Source: Verrucomicrobiota bacterium
Lineage (GTDB): Bacteria > Verrucomicrobiota > Verrucomicrobiia > Opitutales > UBA953
Assembly: GCA_026397965.1 (NCBI GenBank)
Contig: JAPLTU010000040.1
Location: 86,642 to 150,641 of the forward strand
Length of the DNA: 64,000 nt
Reading direction: 5' to 3'
A program made the position numbers and the translations under genes. Below, piece after piece: positions 21,281 through 31,100 of the stretch. The notes under the pieces were generated by a model. It did not search any database, was not told the origin of the DNA, and saw nothing but the letters and a program-made list of their open reading frames with translations. Position 1 is the first letter of the stretch; each line of letters opens with the position of its first letter.

Positions 21281-22513
21281 TTAAGGAGTTTTAGTTGCCG
21301 ATGGTTGTAAGCGAATGGAAAGGGCGATGCCTACGGAAAGCAAGGCGATGCCCGCGAAGACCCCAAAAATGCCGTTGAGCGGGACGGCTTGATCGCGCAG
21401 TGCCCCGAAGATCCAATCCGCGAAGCCTCCGCAACTGATGCTGACGAAATTCATCAGGCCATAGCCAGCGGCTCGGTTTTCCGGGCCCACGAGCTGACAA
21501 AGGATGGGCATACTATTGCAGTCAAAGAAACCCCAGCCGAAACCGAAAACGACCAGGAAGGATAGCGCGACGATGAGCGAAGAGGCGTTGCCGACGCCGA
21601 AGAGGGCAGGCAGAAGTAGGAGCACGCCGATCGCACTTACATAGATGCGCCCGCGCGGATTCTGCCTTGTCCAGCGGTCGGCAATCCAGCCACCGATGAG
21701 CACGCCGGCAATCGCCGCTACTTGCCAGTAGAGCACCGCCGAGACGCCGGCCTTACCTTGGCCCAGGTGGAAACGCTCGCCCAGGATATCAGGCATCCAG
21801 TCTCTAACGATCCATGCCGCCATGGCCGGCAGCGTGAAGTAGAGGATGAGTTTTAGGAACTCGCGGTTGCGAGCCAAGGAGGCGATGGCTTCCCTGGGGT
21901 TGAGTCCGGCGACGGCCTCCGCGGAGGCCGGCTTATTCTTAAGAAAGATAAATAGGGGTAACGCGTAGAGGATGCCGAGGAGGCCGCACCAACCGAAGGC
22001 GCCGCGCCAGCCGAAGTCTGGACTGTCGGCCGCATAGCCCGCGAAGCCGCCGATGATTACGCCGAGATAGATACCCATCTGGTGCAGCCCAATGGCGCGC
22101 GAGCGGGTGGCGCCGACGTGGTAATCGGCGATGAGCGCGAGCGCGGCAGGGATGTAAAAGGCTTCGCTGATACCCATGACGGCGCGCGTCGCCAATAGTT
22201 GATCGTAGCTGTGGACATGGCCTGTCGCCCAGGTCACGACGGACCAGGTAAAAAGACTGAAGCAAATCACGTGGCGGCGGCTCATTCGGTCGGCCAGGAA
22301 GCCGCCGATTGGGCTGAAGATTGCGTAGACCCATTTGAATGAACCGAGAATGAAGCCCCAGTTCGCCGCCGTGGCGATGTCGGGCAAATCCTTCATCATC
22401 GAAGGCTTCATCGTCGCGAGCATCTGCCGATCCAGGTAATTAAGAAGTGCTACGGGGATGAGCAGGGCGACGACGAGCCAAGCGGTGCGGCTAACGGAGG
22501 ATGTTGGGTTCAT
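21281..22513 (-). CDS. MFS transporter, probable sialic-acid (or related acid sugar) permease
   Basis: MFS topology with LADRMSRRHVICFSLF; coupled to nanA and kelch genes. Confidence 0.83.
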   Translation of the reverse strand: MNPTSSVSRTAWLVVALLIPVALLNYLDRQMLATMKPSMMKDLPDIATAANWGFILGSFKWVYAIFSPIGGFLADRMSRRHVICFSLFTWSVVTWATGHVHSYDQLLATRAVMGISEAFYIPAALALIADYHVGATRSRAIGLHQMGIYLGVIIGGFAGYAADSPDFGWRGAFGWCGLLGILYALPLFIFLKNKPASAEAVAGLNPREAIASLARNREFLKLILYFTLPAMAAWIVRDWMPDILGERFHLGQGKAGVSAVLYWQVAAIAGVLIGGWIADRWTRQNPRGRIYVSAIGVLLLLPALFGVGNASSLIVALSFLVVFGFGWGFFDCNSMPILCQLVGPENRAAGYGLMNFVSISCGGFADWIFGALRDQAVPLNGIFGVFAGIALLSVGIALSIRLQPSATKTP

Positions 22514-23541
22514 CGGTATTCGAGAGGAATCGTCCAGCTGCTGACCTTGGCGGTCCGGAAGCCAGGTTTGTTTTCACCGCCGACTGTCACGAGGTCATTG
22601 CCGAGTCGAAGCAATGGTGCGGTGACCACGGGGTGGGGCCATTGCCCGACGACTTTGACTTGTAGTCCGGTCACGGCGATGATGTTGCTGGAAAGCCCCG
22701 GGTGGTCTTGGGCTGGCTTAGGATAATGCTGGCCGTCGTCGCCCCCGACGAAGAAAAGCGTCTCGCCGACGGCGACGCCTGGCCCGGCGGCCGCGACGAT
22801 AGGGTGAGTGAGCTGAGCGTCTTTTGGCGCGGTGCGGAAATCATTCAAGAAGACTTTGCTTTGGTAGACGCGCGTTGATTTACCATCTGTGGCTGTGAGT
22901 AAGCAGCCGCTACCGTAAAAGAGAAAATCTCCCGTCGACCCGCAGAGAGGGAGGATGCCATGCGGGGCAGTGGCTTCGAAGGTGCGCCAAGCGGAGTCGG
23001 GTTTGCTGAGATCAAAATCACTCCACCCCAGTTTGGTTTTAAGCGCGTCCGGTTCGGATGAGCCACCCATCAAGATGAGTCGACCCTGATGAACCGCATG
23101 GCCAGCGTAAGCGCGTGGCGTGGGCAACAGCGTAAGCGGTTTGATTTGTCCGTCAGAGTTGATCTGCCAAGTGTTTCTGAGGTGGGTGGTGGCATTGCCG
23201 CCGCCGGCGAGGATCATGGACTTGCGATCGGTTGAAGAGCAGAACGCAGCGTAAGCGACCGGCTCGGGCATCTCGCCGATTTTGCGCCAATGCCAAGAAC
23301 CTGTTTCACGGCTGAGTAGCAAGATGTCGCCATAGAATTTCTTGATGCCGCCATCCCAAGGTTTTTTATCTGGGAAATTCGAACCGCCGATGGCGAGAAT
23401 CGCCTCGTGTCCGGCGTCATCCATAATCGTCACGGCTGCCATGCCGCCCCGGCCGAGACTGTCGGGTAAATCCGGTAAGGCTTCGGCGGCGAAAGAAGCG
23501 GAGCCGCTGCAGATTATCAGGATGAGTAAGATGAACGGCAT
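22510..23541 (-). CDS. Kelch-repeat protein, N-acetylneuraminate epimerase (NanM)-like, exported
   Basis: Signal peptide MPFILLILIICSGSASFAA; repeats ILAIGGSNFPDKKPWDGG, ILMGGSSEPD, FFVGGDDGQ, VTVGGENKPG. Confidence 0.77.
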   Translation of the reverse strand: MPFILLILIICSGSASFAAEALPDLPDSLGRGGMAAVTIMDDAGHEAILAIGGSNFPDKKPWDGGIKKFYGDILLLSRETGSWHWRKIGEMPEPVAYAAFCSSTDRKSMILAGGGNATTHLRNTWQINSDGQIKPLTLLPTPRAYAGHAVHQGRLILMGGSSEPDALKTKLGWSDFDLSKPDSAWRTFEATAPHGILPLCGSTGDFLFYGSGCLLTATDGKSTRVYQSKVFLNDFRTAPKDAQLTHPIVAAAGPGVAVGETLFFVGGDDGQHYPKPAQDHPGLSSNIIAVTGLQVKVVGQWPHPVVTAPLLRLGNDLVTVGGENKPGFRTAKVSSWTIPLEYR

Positions 23542-23601
23542 GGGCGACCGCAGGGAATGTGATTAATGCCCTAAATAGACTTACCCCACCAGCCTCAATA
23601 T

Positions 23602-24582
23602 TTAATCGTTACGCAACAACCAGCCTTCGGCCGAGCGAACGAAAGGTCGGATTTCGCCGTTCACGATCGCAAACCCATTGCTCCACTTGGTGCACCCAGT
23701 TGAGAGGACGGCGGACGAACCCTCTTCTTCGGAAGGCTTCCAGGTATCCGTCGTCCGGTTGTAAGAAAGAATCTGCTTGGAGAAGCCTGGGTGTTTGAGG
23801 GCTTCTACTTTGCCTGCTAATTTCCCGTCATCTCCGCCCAGAATCAGAATTTCATCATCCATGACCGGGCAGGGCGAAGGAGCGGCGGCTAGTGCGTGCG
23901 GGAGAGAGGCCAGTCGGCGCCATTCTTTGCCGAGCGTGAAGGCGTGGCAGTCGGTCAGGTATTCGCGCTCGACGTTTTTTACGCCAGGAGTGAGCGCCAC
24001 GCCGCCGAACATATAAAAAGTATCTTTAGTGCCAGCGGATTGCGCGAGCATCCGGCCAGAACCCGCCCAGAGCGGGAGTTCTTTCCAGCCGCCGTTTAAA
24101 TTCGCTAAATCAATCGCATAGGCGGCGGAAGATGCCGAAGTGGCCTCGGGGCGTTCGGTGCCTCCAGCGACAATGACTTTGCTGCCCACGAGGGCTCCGG
24201 TGGCGTAAGCTAATGGGCGCGGCAGGAAAGGGAAGGGGCGCACCTTGAGTTCGCCTTCTTCGATGGCGAGCGTGTAGCAATCCGCATAGTGCCGGTGAGC
24301 GTCGGCGCCACCAATCGTCAGGAGGCCTTGGCGAATGGAAATGCCGACCCCGTAGGCGATGGGCCGAGGAAGTTTACCGGCGATGGCCCATTTCTTGGAG
24401 CGCGTGCTGGCCAGGGTGTAAACCTGATCGTGCCAGGTTTTGACGCCGCCTTCCCAGGCTGGCTTATCTGGGTAATTCGAGCCTCCCGCACAGAGCAGTA
24501 GATCGGATGAGGTGCCAACGAAGGCACCGCCGACGCCGGGGGCGTTAGGGGTTTCAGGAAGACGGGACCAGCGCATAGACAT
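23602..24582 (-). CDS. Kelch-repeat protein, NanM-like, no signal peptide
   Basis: LLLCAGGSNYPDKPAWEGGVKTWHDQVY..., VIVAGGTERPEA, LILGGDDGK; parallel in layout to the 22510-23541 protein. Confidence 0.77.
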   Translation of the reverse strand: MSMRWSRLPETPNAPGVGGAFVGTSSDLLLCAGGSNYPDKPAWEGGVKTWHDQVYTLASTRSKKWAIAGKLPRPIAYGVGISIRQGLLTIGGADAHRHYADCYTLAIEEGELKVRPFPFLPRPLAYATGALVGSKVIVAGGTERPEATSASSAAYAIDLANLNGGWKELPLWAGSGRMLAQSAGTKDTFYMFGGVALTPGVKNVEREYLTDCHAFTLGKEWRRLASLPHALAAAPSPCPVMDDEILILGGDDGKLAGKVEALKHPGFSKQILSYNRTTDTWKPSEEEGSSAVLSTGCTKWSNGFAIVNGEIRPFVRSAEGWLLRND

Positions 24583-24787
24583 GAGAGTGACCTCTACAGG
24601 AAGACACCAGAGGGTTGGGTGTCCAGAGATTAGGCAAAGCCACGCAAAATGATGTTAGGGTTAGCTTATAAAGGGGCGCTTTCTTGCGAGATTGGGCTTT
24701 TAGGCGCGGCGCCTCTGATTTTATAGACGAGGAGGATTTGTTTGACAGAGACGCCCCGACCTTGCCTTGATTAACCTCCTTTCGCAC

Positions 24788-24862
<75 letters not shown>

Positions 24863-24970
24863 GAAAGGGCAATTTCAAGGCCGAGAGGCCTTCGGGTTGG
24901 CTTGGTCTTTAATCACGAGACCAAACCTTCTCCTTGACCACGGGGGGCGTTGTTGGAGGATGCAACAACT

Positions 24971-25090
24971 ATGGGTCAACAGCTCAACAAAGTCATCAAA
25001 CGTCGTCGTCGTCGGGCTTATCTCGAGCGCCAGAAAGATCGCGTCAAAGCCGCCCGCGCCGCTGCGAGCAAGAAAAAGGGCAAGAAGTGA
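24971..25090 (+). CDS. 39-aa highly basic small protein
   Basis: MGQQLNKVIKRRRRRAYLERQKDRVKAARAAASKKKGKK*, with GGAGG at 24955-24959. Its stop overlaps the GTG start of the next gene (GTGA). It is missed by the ORF track. Confidence 0.65.
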   Translation: MGQQLNKVIKRRRRRAYLERQKDRVKAARAAASKKKGKK

Positions 25091-25602
25091 ACCGGTTGGT
25101 GAGCCAGACCTCTCTGTGGGTCGCGCTCACCGCGCTGGTCCTTGTCGGTTGCGATAGCCCTCCGCCCACGATGGTGGCGCTCAAGGGTATTGCTTATGTT
25201 CACGAACATCGCCGCAGTGAGGCGGACGTGGCCCGGGCTTCCGAAGCCTTCTACGCCAAAGAGCATCATGGCAATGATGTCGTTTTCCGCACCGAAGAAC
25301 AAGAGCGTGCCGGGTATTATTTTTTCGTGAAGTTAGACGTCGATCCGCCGGCGGACGGTCGGCTGGTCCTCGAAGTCGTGCGCACCGAAAATACAAAACC
25401 CGAACGTTACGACTTTGCGGTGAATCTGAAACCGGCTTTTCCGTTCGGAGAATTCGTCATCGGTCTGACGGGTAAGCAAGCCGGGACCGTCAGCTGGCAC
25501 CCCGTGGCTTGGCGGGTTTCGGTGGTCGATGCGCAAGGTAAATTTCTGGCATCTTCGCATAGTTTTCTTTGGGGTACGCCGCTCGACGTTAGTCAGCGCT
25601 AA
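25087..25602 (+). CDS. Putative lipoprotein
   Basis: GTG start coupled to the preceding small ORF; MNRLVSQTSLWVALTALVLVGCDSPPP contains a lipobox (VLVGC). Confidence 0.68.
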   Translation: MNRLVSQTSLWVALTALVLVGCDSPPPTMVALKGIAYVHEHRRSEADVARASEAFYAKEHHGNDVVFRTEEQERAGYYFFVKLDVDPPADGRLVLEVVRTENTKPERYDFAVNLKPAFPFGEFVIGLTGKQAGTVSWHPVAWRVSVVDAQGKFLASSHSFLWGTPLDVSQR

Positions 25603-25607
25603 GCACC

Positions 25608-26528
25608 ATGGAGTCGCTTGCTTGGACTCCTTGGCGTCCCTTGCGTCTTCATACGGATATTTCGGCAGAAATATTAACGGAGCAATTGGATGGCGGTCAG
25701 TCTTTTCGCTGGGCGGCCCAACCTAACGGCAGCTGGACGGGTGTTTTTGGGCAAACGTTGGCACGACTGCGCACCGGCAAGCAGGGCTTAGAATGGAGTG
25801 CGCCGGTCGCCGATGCGGCCGCGGAAGAGCGCCTGTGCGAGTATCTTGATGCCGAGGGTAAGCAGGCCCGCTTGGCCGAGGCTTTGCCTTGGCGATCGGA
25901 TTCGGTCTTGCGCGCGGCGATGGCCGCTAATCCTGGGTTGCGTATCCTGCGCCAAGATCCGCACGAGACGCTCATCGGTTTTTTATGCAGCTCCAATAAG
26001 CGCATTTTACAGATTCGGGTCATGGTCGCCGCCTTAGCTTCGAAGCTCGGGCGTCCGCTCGGCGGCGGGTTTTATGCGCTGCCGACTTGGGCGGTCTTGG
26101 CCGCGGCGGATGACGAAATTTTGCGAAGTTGTTCGCTCGGTTATCGCGCGGCTTATATCCGCGAGACTGCGAAGATCTTAAAGCAACGCCCGCAATGGGC
26201 GGCAGATTTTGCAAAGTTAACCACCCCGGAACTGATGGCGACGTTGCAGGAATTACCCGGGGTCGGTCCGAAAGTCGCCGCTTGCGTCACTTTGTTCGGC
26301 TTTGCTCGCCTCGAAAGTTTCCCCGTCGATACTTGGGTCGTGCAGGCGCTGAGTTCGGCTTACGGGCTCAAGGGCTGGAAACCTGAACGTTTAGAAGAGT
26401 TTGGGCGTTTGCATTTCGGCCCGGCCGCCGGACTAGCGCAGCAGTTTATTTTTTCAGCAGCCCGCCAAGGAGTCTTGCCTGCGGCGCCTGCGCTTGAAAC
26501 TAAGACACGCCCCAAGTCTCGTAAATAA
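25608..26528 (+). CDS. OGG1-type 8-oxoguanine DNA glycosylase (HhH-GPD)
   Basis: LDGGQSFRW; IGFLCSSNKRILQI (OGG1 CSSNNNI-like); LQELPGVGPKVAACVTLFGFARLESFPVDTWV, the HhH with catalytic Lys and Asp. Confidence 0.87.
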   Translation: MESLAWTPWRPLRLHTDISAEILTEQLDGGQSFRWAAQPNGSWTGVFGQTLARLRTGKQGLEWSAPVADAAAEERLCEYLDAEGKQARLAEALPWRSDSVLRAAMAANPGLRILRQDPHETLIGFLCSSNKRILQIRVMVAALASKLGRPLGGGFYALPTWAVLAAADDEILRSCSLGYRAAYIRETAKILKQRPQWAADFAKLTTPELMATLQELPGVGPKVAACVTLFGFARLESFPVDTWVVQALSSAYGLKGWKPERLEEFGRLHFGPAAGLAQQFIFSAARQGVLPAAPALETKTRPKSRK

Positions 26529-27195
26529 TCGCTGGGGTAAGTGTCGTCGCCGGCGTACCGTAGGCGATCAGTCTGCCTTCGGATAATACGGCCACCTGAT
26601 GGCAACGGCGGATAAAATTCATATCATGGGTGGCGATCACGCAGGCCGCGCCGGCGAACGCGAGATCCAGGCAGGCTTTTTGGACGAGCTCTTGTCGGGT
26701 GAAATCAAGCCCGACGGTAGGTTCATCGAGCAGGATGATTTTGCCAAACGGTTCGCCGAGCGAAGAAATAGCCAAGGCCAGGTGGGCAGATTTTTTCTGA
26801 CCGACCGAGAGTTGGGAAAGTTGGCGGTGGCGTAAGTCGGCTAATTCCAGCCGCTCAAGCCAGGCGTCGCAGAGGGCGGGGTCGGAGCTGAGGAAGGGGA
26901 AATCAGCGAGAGTGAAATCCCACGCCGAATAAGCGGCTTGGGCGCCATAGGCACGCACGCTCGCCAAGAGGGCGGGCGGCGTGGTGCGCGGGTCGTATCC
27001 CGCCGTCGTGATTTCTCCTGTGGCTTGGGGAATCAGCCCAGCAAGTGCGCGGAGGAGCGTGGTTTTGCCCGCACCATTGGCTCCGGCGAGCGCGGTGACG
27101 GTCCCGAACGGCAGAGAAAGCGAGGCACCGTCCAGGGCACGATGACCATTGAAAGCAACGCTGACGCCCAAGGCCTGCACGGCGATCTCACTCAT
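26500..27195 (-). CDS. ABC transporter ATPase (FecE/BtuD-like)
   Basis: LAGANGAGKTTLLRALAGL Walker A; LSQLSVGQKKSAHLALAI signature region; IILLDEPTVGLD Walker B. Confidence 0.87.
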   Translation of the reverse strand: MSEIAVQALGVSVAFNGHRALDGASLSLPFGTVTALAGANGAGKTTLLRALAGLIPQATGEITTAGYDPRTTPPALLASVRAYGAQAAYSAWDFTLADFPFLSSDPALCDAWLERLELADLRHRQLSQLSVGQKKSAHLALAISSLGEPFGKIILLDEPTVGLDFTRQELVQKACLDLAFAGAACVIATHDMNFIRRCHQVAVLSEGRLIAYGTPATTLTPAIIYETWGVS

Positions 27196-28132
27196 GGCTT
27201 CGCCTTGCTATCCAGATGAACAAGGGTGCGCCCAAGAGAGCCATCACCGCCGCGGCGGAAAGCGGGTTCTGGGGCCAGGCGGCGCGCCCGATGGTATCGG
27301 CGCAGAGCAGGAGTCCGCCACCAAGAAGCCCAGAGAGCGGCATCATGAGACGATGCCGCGGGCCGATGATGCCGCGGGCTAGGTGAGGCGCGAGTAATCC
27401 GATAAAGGCAACCTGCCCGACCAAGCAAGTGGCGGCAGCGGCGGCAAGGGCGGTCAGCAAGACGGCCCAACGGCGCGAGCGATTGACATCGCAGCCACTT
27501 GCTTGGGCCGAATCTTCGCCAAAAGAAAGTAGGTCGAATGAGCGACCGAGCGTCAAAAGGAGGCCCGAAGCAAAGGCGCAGAGGAGGCAAGGAAGCCAGA
27601 TGAGTTCAAGGGTCGCCATGCCGAGCCAATCTCCGTAGGCACCGTTGGTCAGCAATTCGCGCGATTCATTGCTGCGGCTGGCGATGACTAAGGTACCAGC
27701 GGCCGTAAATGCATTTAAGCCCAGCCCGGTGATAAGAAGGCGCGTCGTGTTGCCGCGTCCGCTGATGAGCACGAGAAGAACGGAAGTCAGCAAGGCTCCC
27801 AGGAAGGCAGCGAGCGGTATGATCCATGGGCGCTGCCAGGCGAGAGCGGGAAAGGCTCCGAGCAGAATCGCAATCCCGAAGAGGGCACCGCCAAAAACAC
27901 CGGTGAGTCCCGGGTCGGCGAGCGGATTACGGAAGACGCCTTGTTGGGCGGCGCCGCCGATGCCTAAGGCTAGGCCGGCCGCCAGAGCGGCCAGGATTCG
28001 TGGGGCTCGCAATAGCATCAACCCGCCGCCGTCCCCCCAGCCAGTTCCGGCCGAGCCGACAGATAAGGCGACAAAGATAAGAATAATTAAACCAAGAAGC
28101 CCCGATCCGAAGGCCAGCAGCGTGCGATTCAT
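27188..28132 (-). CDS. FecCD/BtuC family ABC permease
   Basis: RAPRILAALAAGLALGIGGAAQQGVFRNPLADPGLTGVFGGALFG and VGQVAFIGLLAPHLARGIIGPRHRLMMPLSGLLGG are FecCD hallmarks. Confidence 0.9.
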   Translation of the reverse strand: MNRTLLAFGSGLLGLIILIFVALSVGSAGTGWGDGGGLMLLRAPRILAALAAGLALGIGGAAQQGVFRNPLADPGLTGVFGGALFGIAILLGAFPALAWQRPWIIPLAAFLGALLTSVLLVLISGRGNTTRLLITGLGLNAFTAAGTLVIASRSNESRELLTNGAYGDWLGMATLELIWLPCLLCAFASGLLLTLGRSFDLLSFGEDSAQASGCDVNRSRRWAVLLTALAAAAATCLVGQVAFIGLLAPHLARGIIGPRHRLMMPLSGLLGGGLLLCADTIGRAAWPQNPLSAAAVMALLGAPLFIWIARRSHE

Positions 28133-31100
28133 TTCCCGAGCTCTTTCAATAAGTCGCTCAAGGCATCCCGTTTCTTGGGCGTGGAATTCGCGGCAGGGGT
28201 CTTATTGTTGCCAGTGCTCGCAGGGGGCAACGCGGCGGGGTTACCTTCTTGGTAAGCGGAACCAGATTTGATCTTATCTAAGGCGGTCTGGAGGCGTTCG
28301 GATAGGTCGTTCTTCATGTCATTGAGCGAACCCGTGAGTTTGATGCCCGGCCCTTCGGTGAGGCCGTCGGGCTGAGGGATGCCGGAGCCAAAGCCTAAGG
28401 CGTTGAAATATTCCGCGAGCTCGCCGCTACCGCGTAACTGGGCATCGACGACCAAAGGCCAGTCAGAGAAAGATAGTTCGGGGCGCATGCTGATGCCGCC
28501 TTTGGCGCCGAGGTGGAGGGTTTTATTTTTAACCTCTGCCAAATCCAGTTTGATGGTCCCGGAGGCCAGGCGGCTCACGCGGAAGTCCGCCGTGTCATAA
28601 TTAAAATCAGAAAGTATCTTCTGCAACTTAGCCGCCGCCGAAACGGCAGCGCCCATCTTGGCGATCTTTTCGCCCTGGCCTTTATTTTTCGTGAGGGCAC
28701 CGGCCAGCATCGCGAGTCCACCGAGGGTTTCGCCAATCTGCCCGGCTTTGTCCGCCATTAGAGCGGTGCCGCCGGTGCGGCCGCCAAAGGCCTGAAGACG
28801 GCCGCCCCGGGAGCTGACGATGGCATCCAGTTGAAGTTTGGACGGGAGTTCTGCCGCGGTGCCGGCGATACTCACGGCGTGGAGGTCGGCGTCGGCTTTA
28901 CCTTGGACGTATTCTTTGATGACGGGGAAAGCTTTGGCGAGCCCGCCGAGCTCAAGCTGCTTGATGCCTAACTTGCAATCGAGCACGTAAGGTCCGTTAC
29001 TCGTGGTGGGCTGAAAGGTGAGCTTGCCGAGACCTTCCAAATCTCCTTCGGCCAGTTTGCCTTTGAGGCTCAGGAGGCGGAGGGATTTTTCGTCCCCCTC
29101 GGCTTGCAGGATGATTTTCTCCGCGATGACCCCGAAGGCGCTGGCTTGGCCGATAGTAAGATGGAGTTGACCGGTTTGGTTATGCCAGAAAGGGCTGAGG
29201 TCGGGTTTAGGTTTCAGGGTCACCTTCGGAACGGGTTCGTCGGCTGATTTTGGCATCAGGGAGACGAAGTCATCGACGGCGACGCTCTCGATGGTCACGT
29301 TCGCATCCCAATCGGTTTTCGCTCCGGTCGTGGTCTGGACCAAGGTAAATTTCCCGAGGGTCTGGTTTTTCGAAAGCATACTGAATTGACCCGAAGCGGT
29401 CAGCCCGTGCGCCGTGGGAGCGTATTTTCCGCGCACCCGAGCCAGTTTGATCTGGCTTTCGTTCTGCTTGATCGACACGTCGTTGACATCGAGGGCGAGG
29501 GCGATTTCTCCGCCCGCACTCCGTTCGGCCGACGCCGTATATTCCCCCGTAGCGATGATGCTGAGCGGGCCGGCGAAGGGCTGTTCGGCCAGCGCGCCAA
29601 GGTTGCCACGCAATTTCAAAGTCGTGGGCGCGCCGCCGAAGCCTAGCGTAATGTTGCCGCTCGCGATGACGCGCTCTCGGTTTTTAAGTTCGGCCTGATT
29701 GAAGCTCAGCACGGTCGTCTTATCGCCGATGAGCAAATCGAGGCTGGCGTTAAGGTCGCATTGCTTGACCCATGTCTTATCGGCCCAAGTCACAGAAGTT
29801 TGCACAAAAGCCATGGGGGCCCCTTCCGTACGGACAAAAAAACCTTCCGACTTGAAGCCGGCGACGAGATCTGCGCGATTGAGATTGCCCGTTAATTTCA
29901 GCCCGGGAACGAGGGCAGCGACCGATTCGAGGGGAAGATTGGCGGCGTTGGCCTCGACGAGTACTCCGGTTGGCCGTGGGCCGGCCACCGGATAAGGCTG
30001 ACGTAGTTTGAGCGAGAGCAGCCGCGTACCTTGGCGAGAAATAATGGAGTCCGCTGAACTGACGACCGGGCTTTTGCCGGCTTCGCAATTTACGGCAGCG
30101 TGGGCGTCGATGCGAATGCCGCGAAGTTTTTCAAGCGGCAGATCTTCCCAACCGGGTTGGGCGGCAAGTTCGGCGATACCGACGTTGAGATGGCCATGGA
30201 CGGACCAGGCGCCTTCTTTGCCTGGAGTAAAAGTCACGTCGCCGGTGGCGATATTACCCGCGGCAGATCCAATGTTGATTGGTGCGAGCAGCAGGGCGCC
30301 GTTTTCAGATTTGAGCGGGAATTGTGCATCGATTTGATGGACCAATAATTTCCCTGCTTTCTCGATCGTCAGGCCTTTGATGGAGTGGGGCCGGATACTG
30401 GCGACTTCAGGTTGCCCTTTGTTGAAAGAAATTTCGGCTTCGCCGGTCCACTTTCCTTCCGTGGCGGCAAGACCACCGAGGGCGAGGAAGGGTGTGAGGG
30501 CGACAAGATCGGCGTCTTGCGCCGCCAGGCGAAGCGAGGCGCTGGCGGATTCCTCTGGAAGCAAGCCGCCTTTCCAGCGGAGCGTCTGAGGAATGGAAAC
30601 CAAGATGCCGTGACCGCTGAGGGAAAGTTGGTCGACGACGAAGCCTTCAGGCGAACTTTGCGCGGCGACTTTTAATTCCCATTCAGAGCGCGTATTCTTG
30701 GGGATGGATTTAGACCATCGGCTGAGATCCGGAAAGAGCGCCTTAAGGTCCGCTTTTTCTCCCCACTGTGCGTTGCCGGCGGTGGCGTCGATTTTACCGG
30801 TCAGACGGCAGTCGGGCAGGCTAGCGCTCAGAATACCGAAGCGCTTTGGATCAATATCGAGTTGGGCGGCCAAGCTGATTTTACCGGCGTGATCGAAACC
30901 TTTAAAAGTTACGGCATTACGTCCGCCGGAATCTCGGATATCTCCCGTAAACTCGAGCTGGTGAGTTTGTTCGCGAAAGGCCCCGGCTAATTGAAATTCG
31001 ATGCTACCGGCGGAAATCGCGCTGGCATCTTTTACGGCCAAGCGGAGCTCGCACCGGTTGATGTCAGAGGCAAGATTCTCAACCGTCAGTCCGGCGCCGC

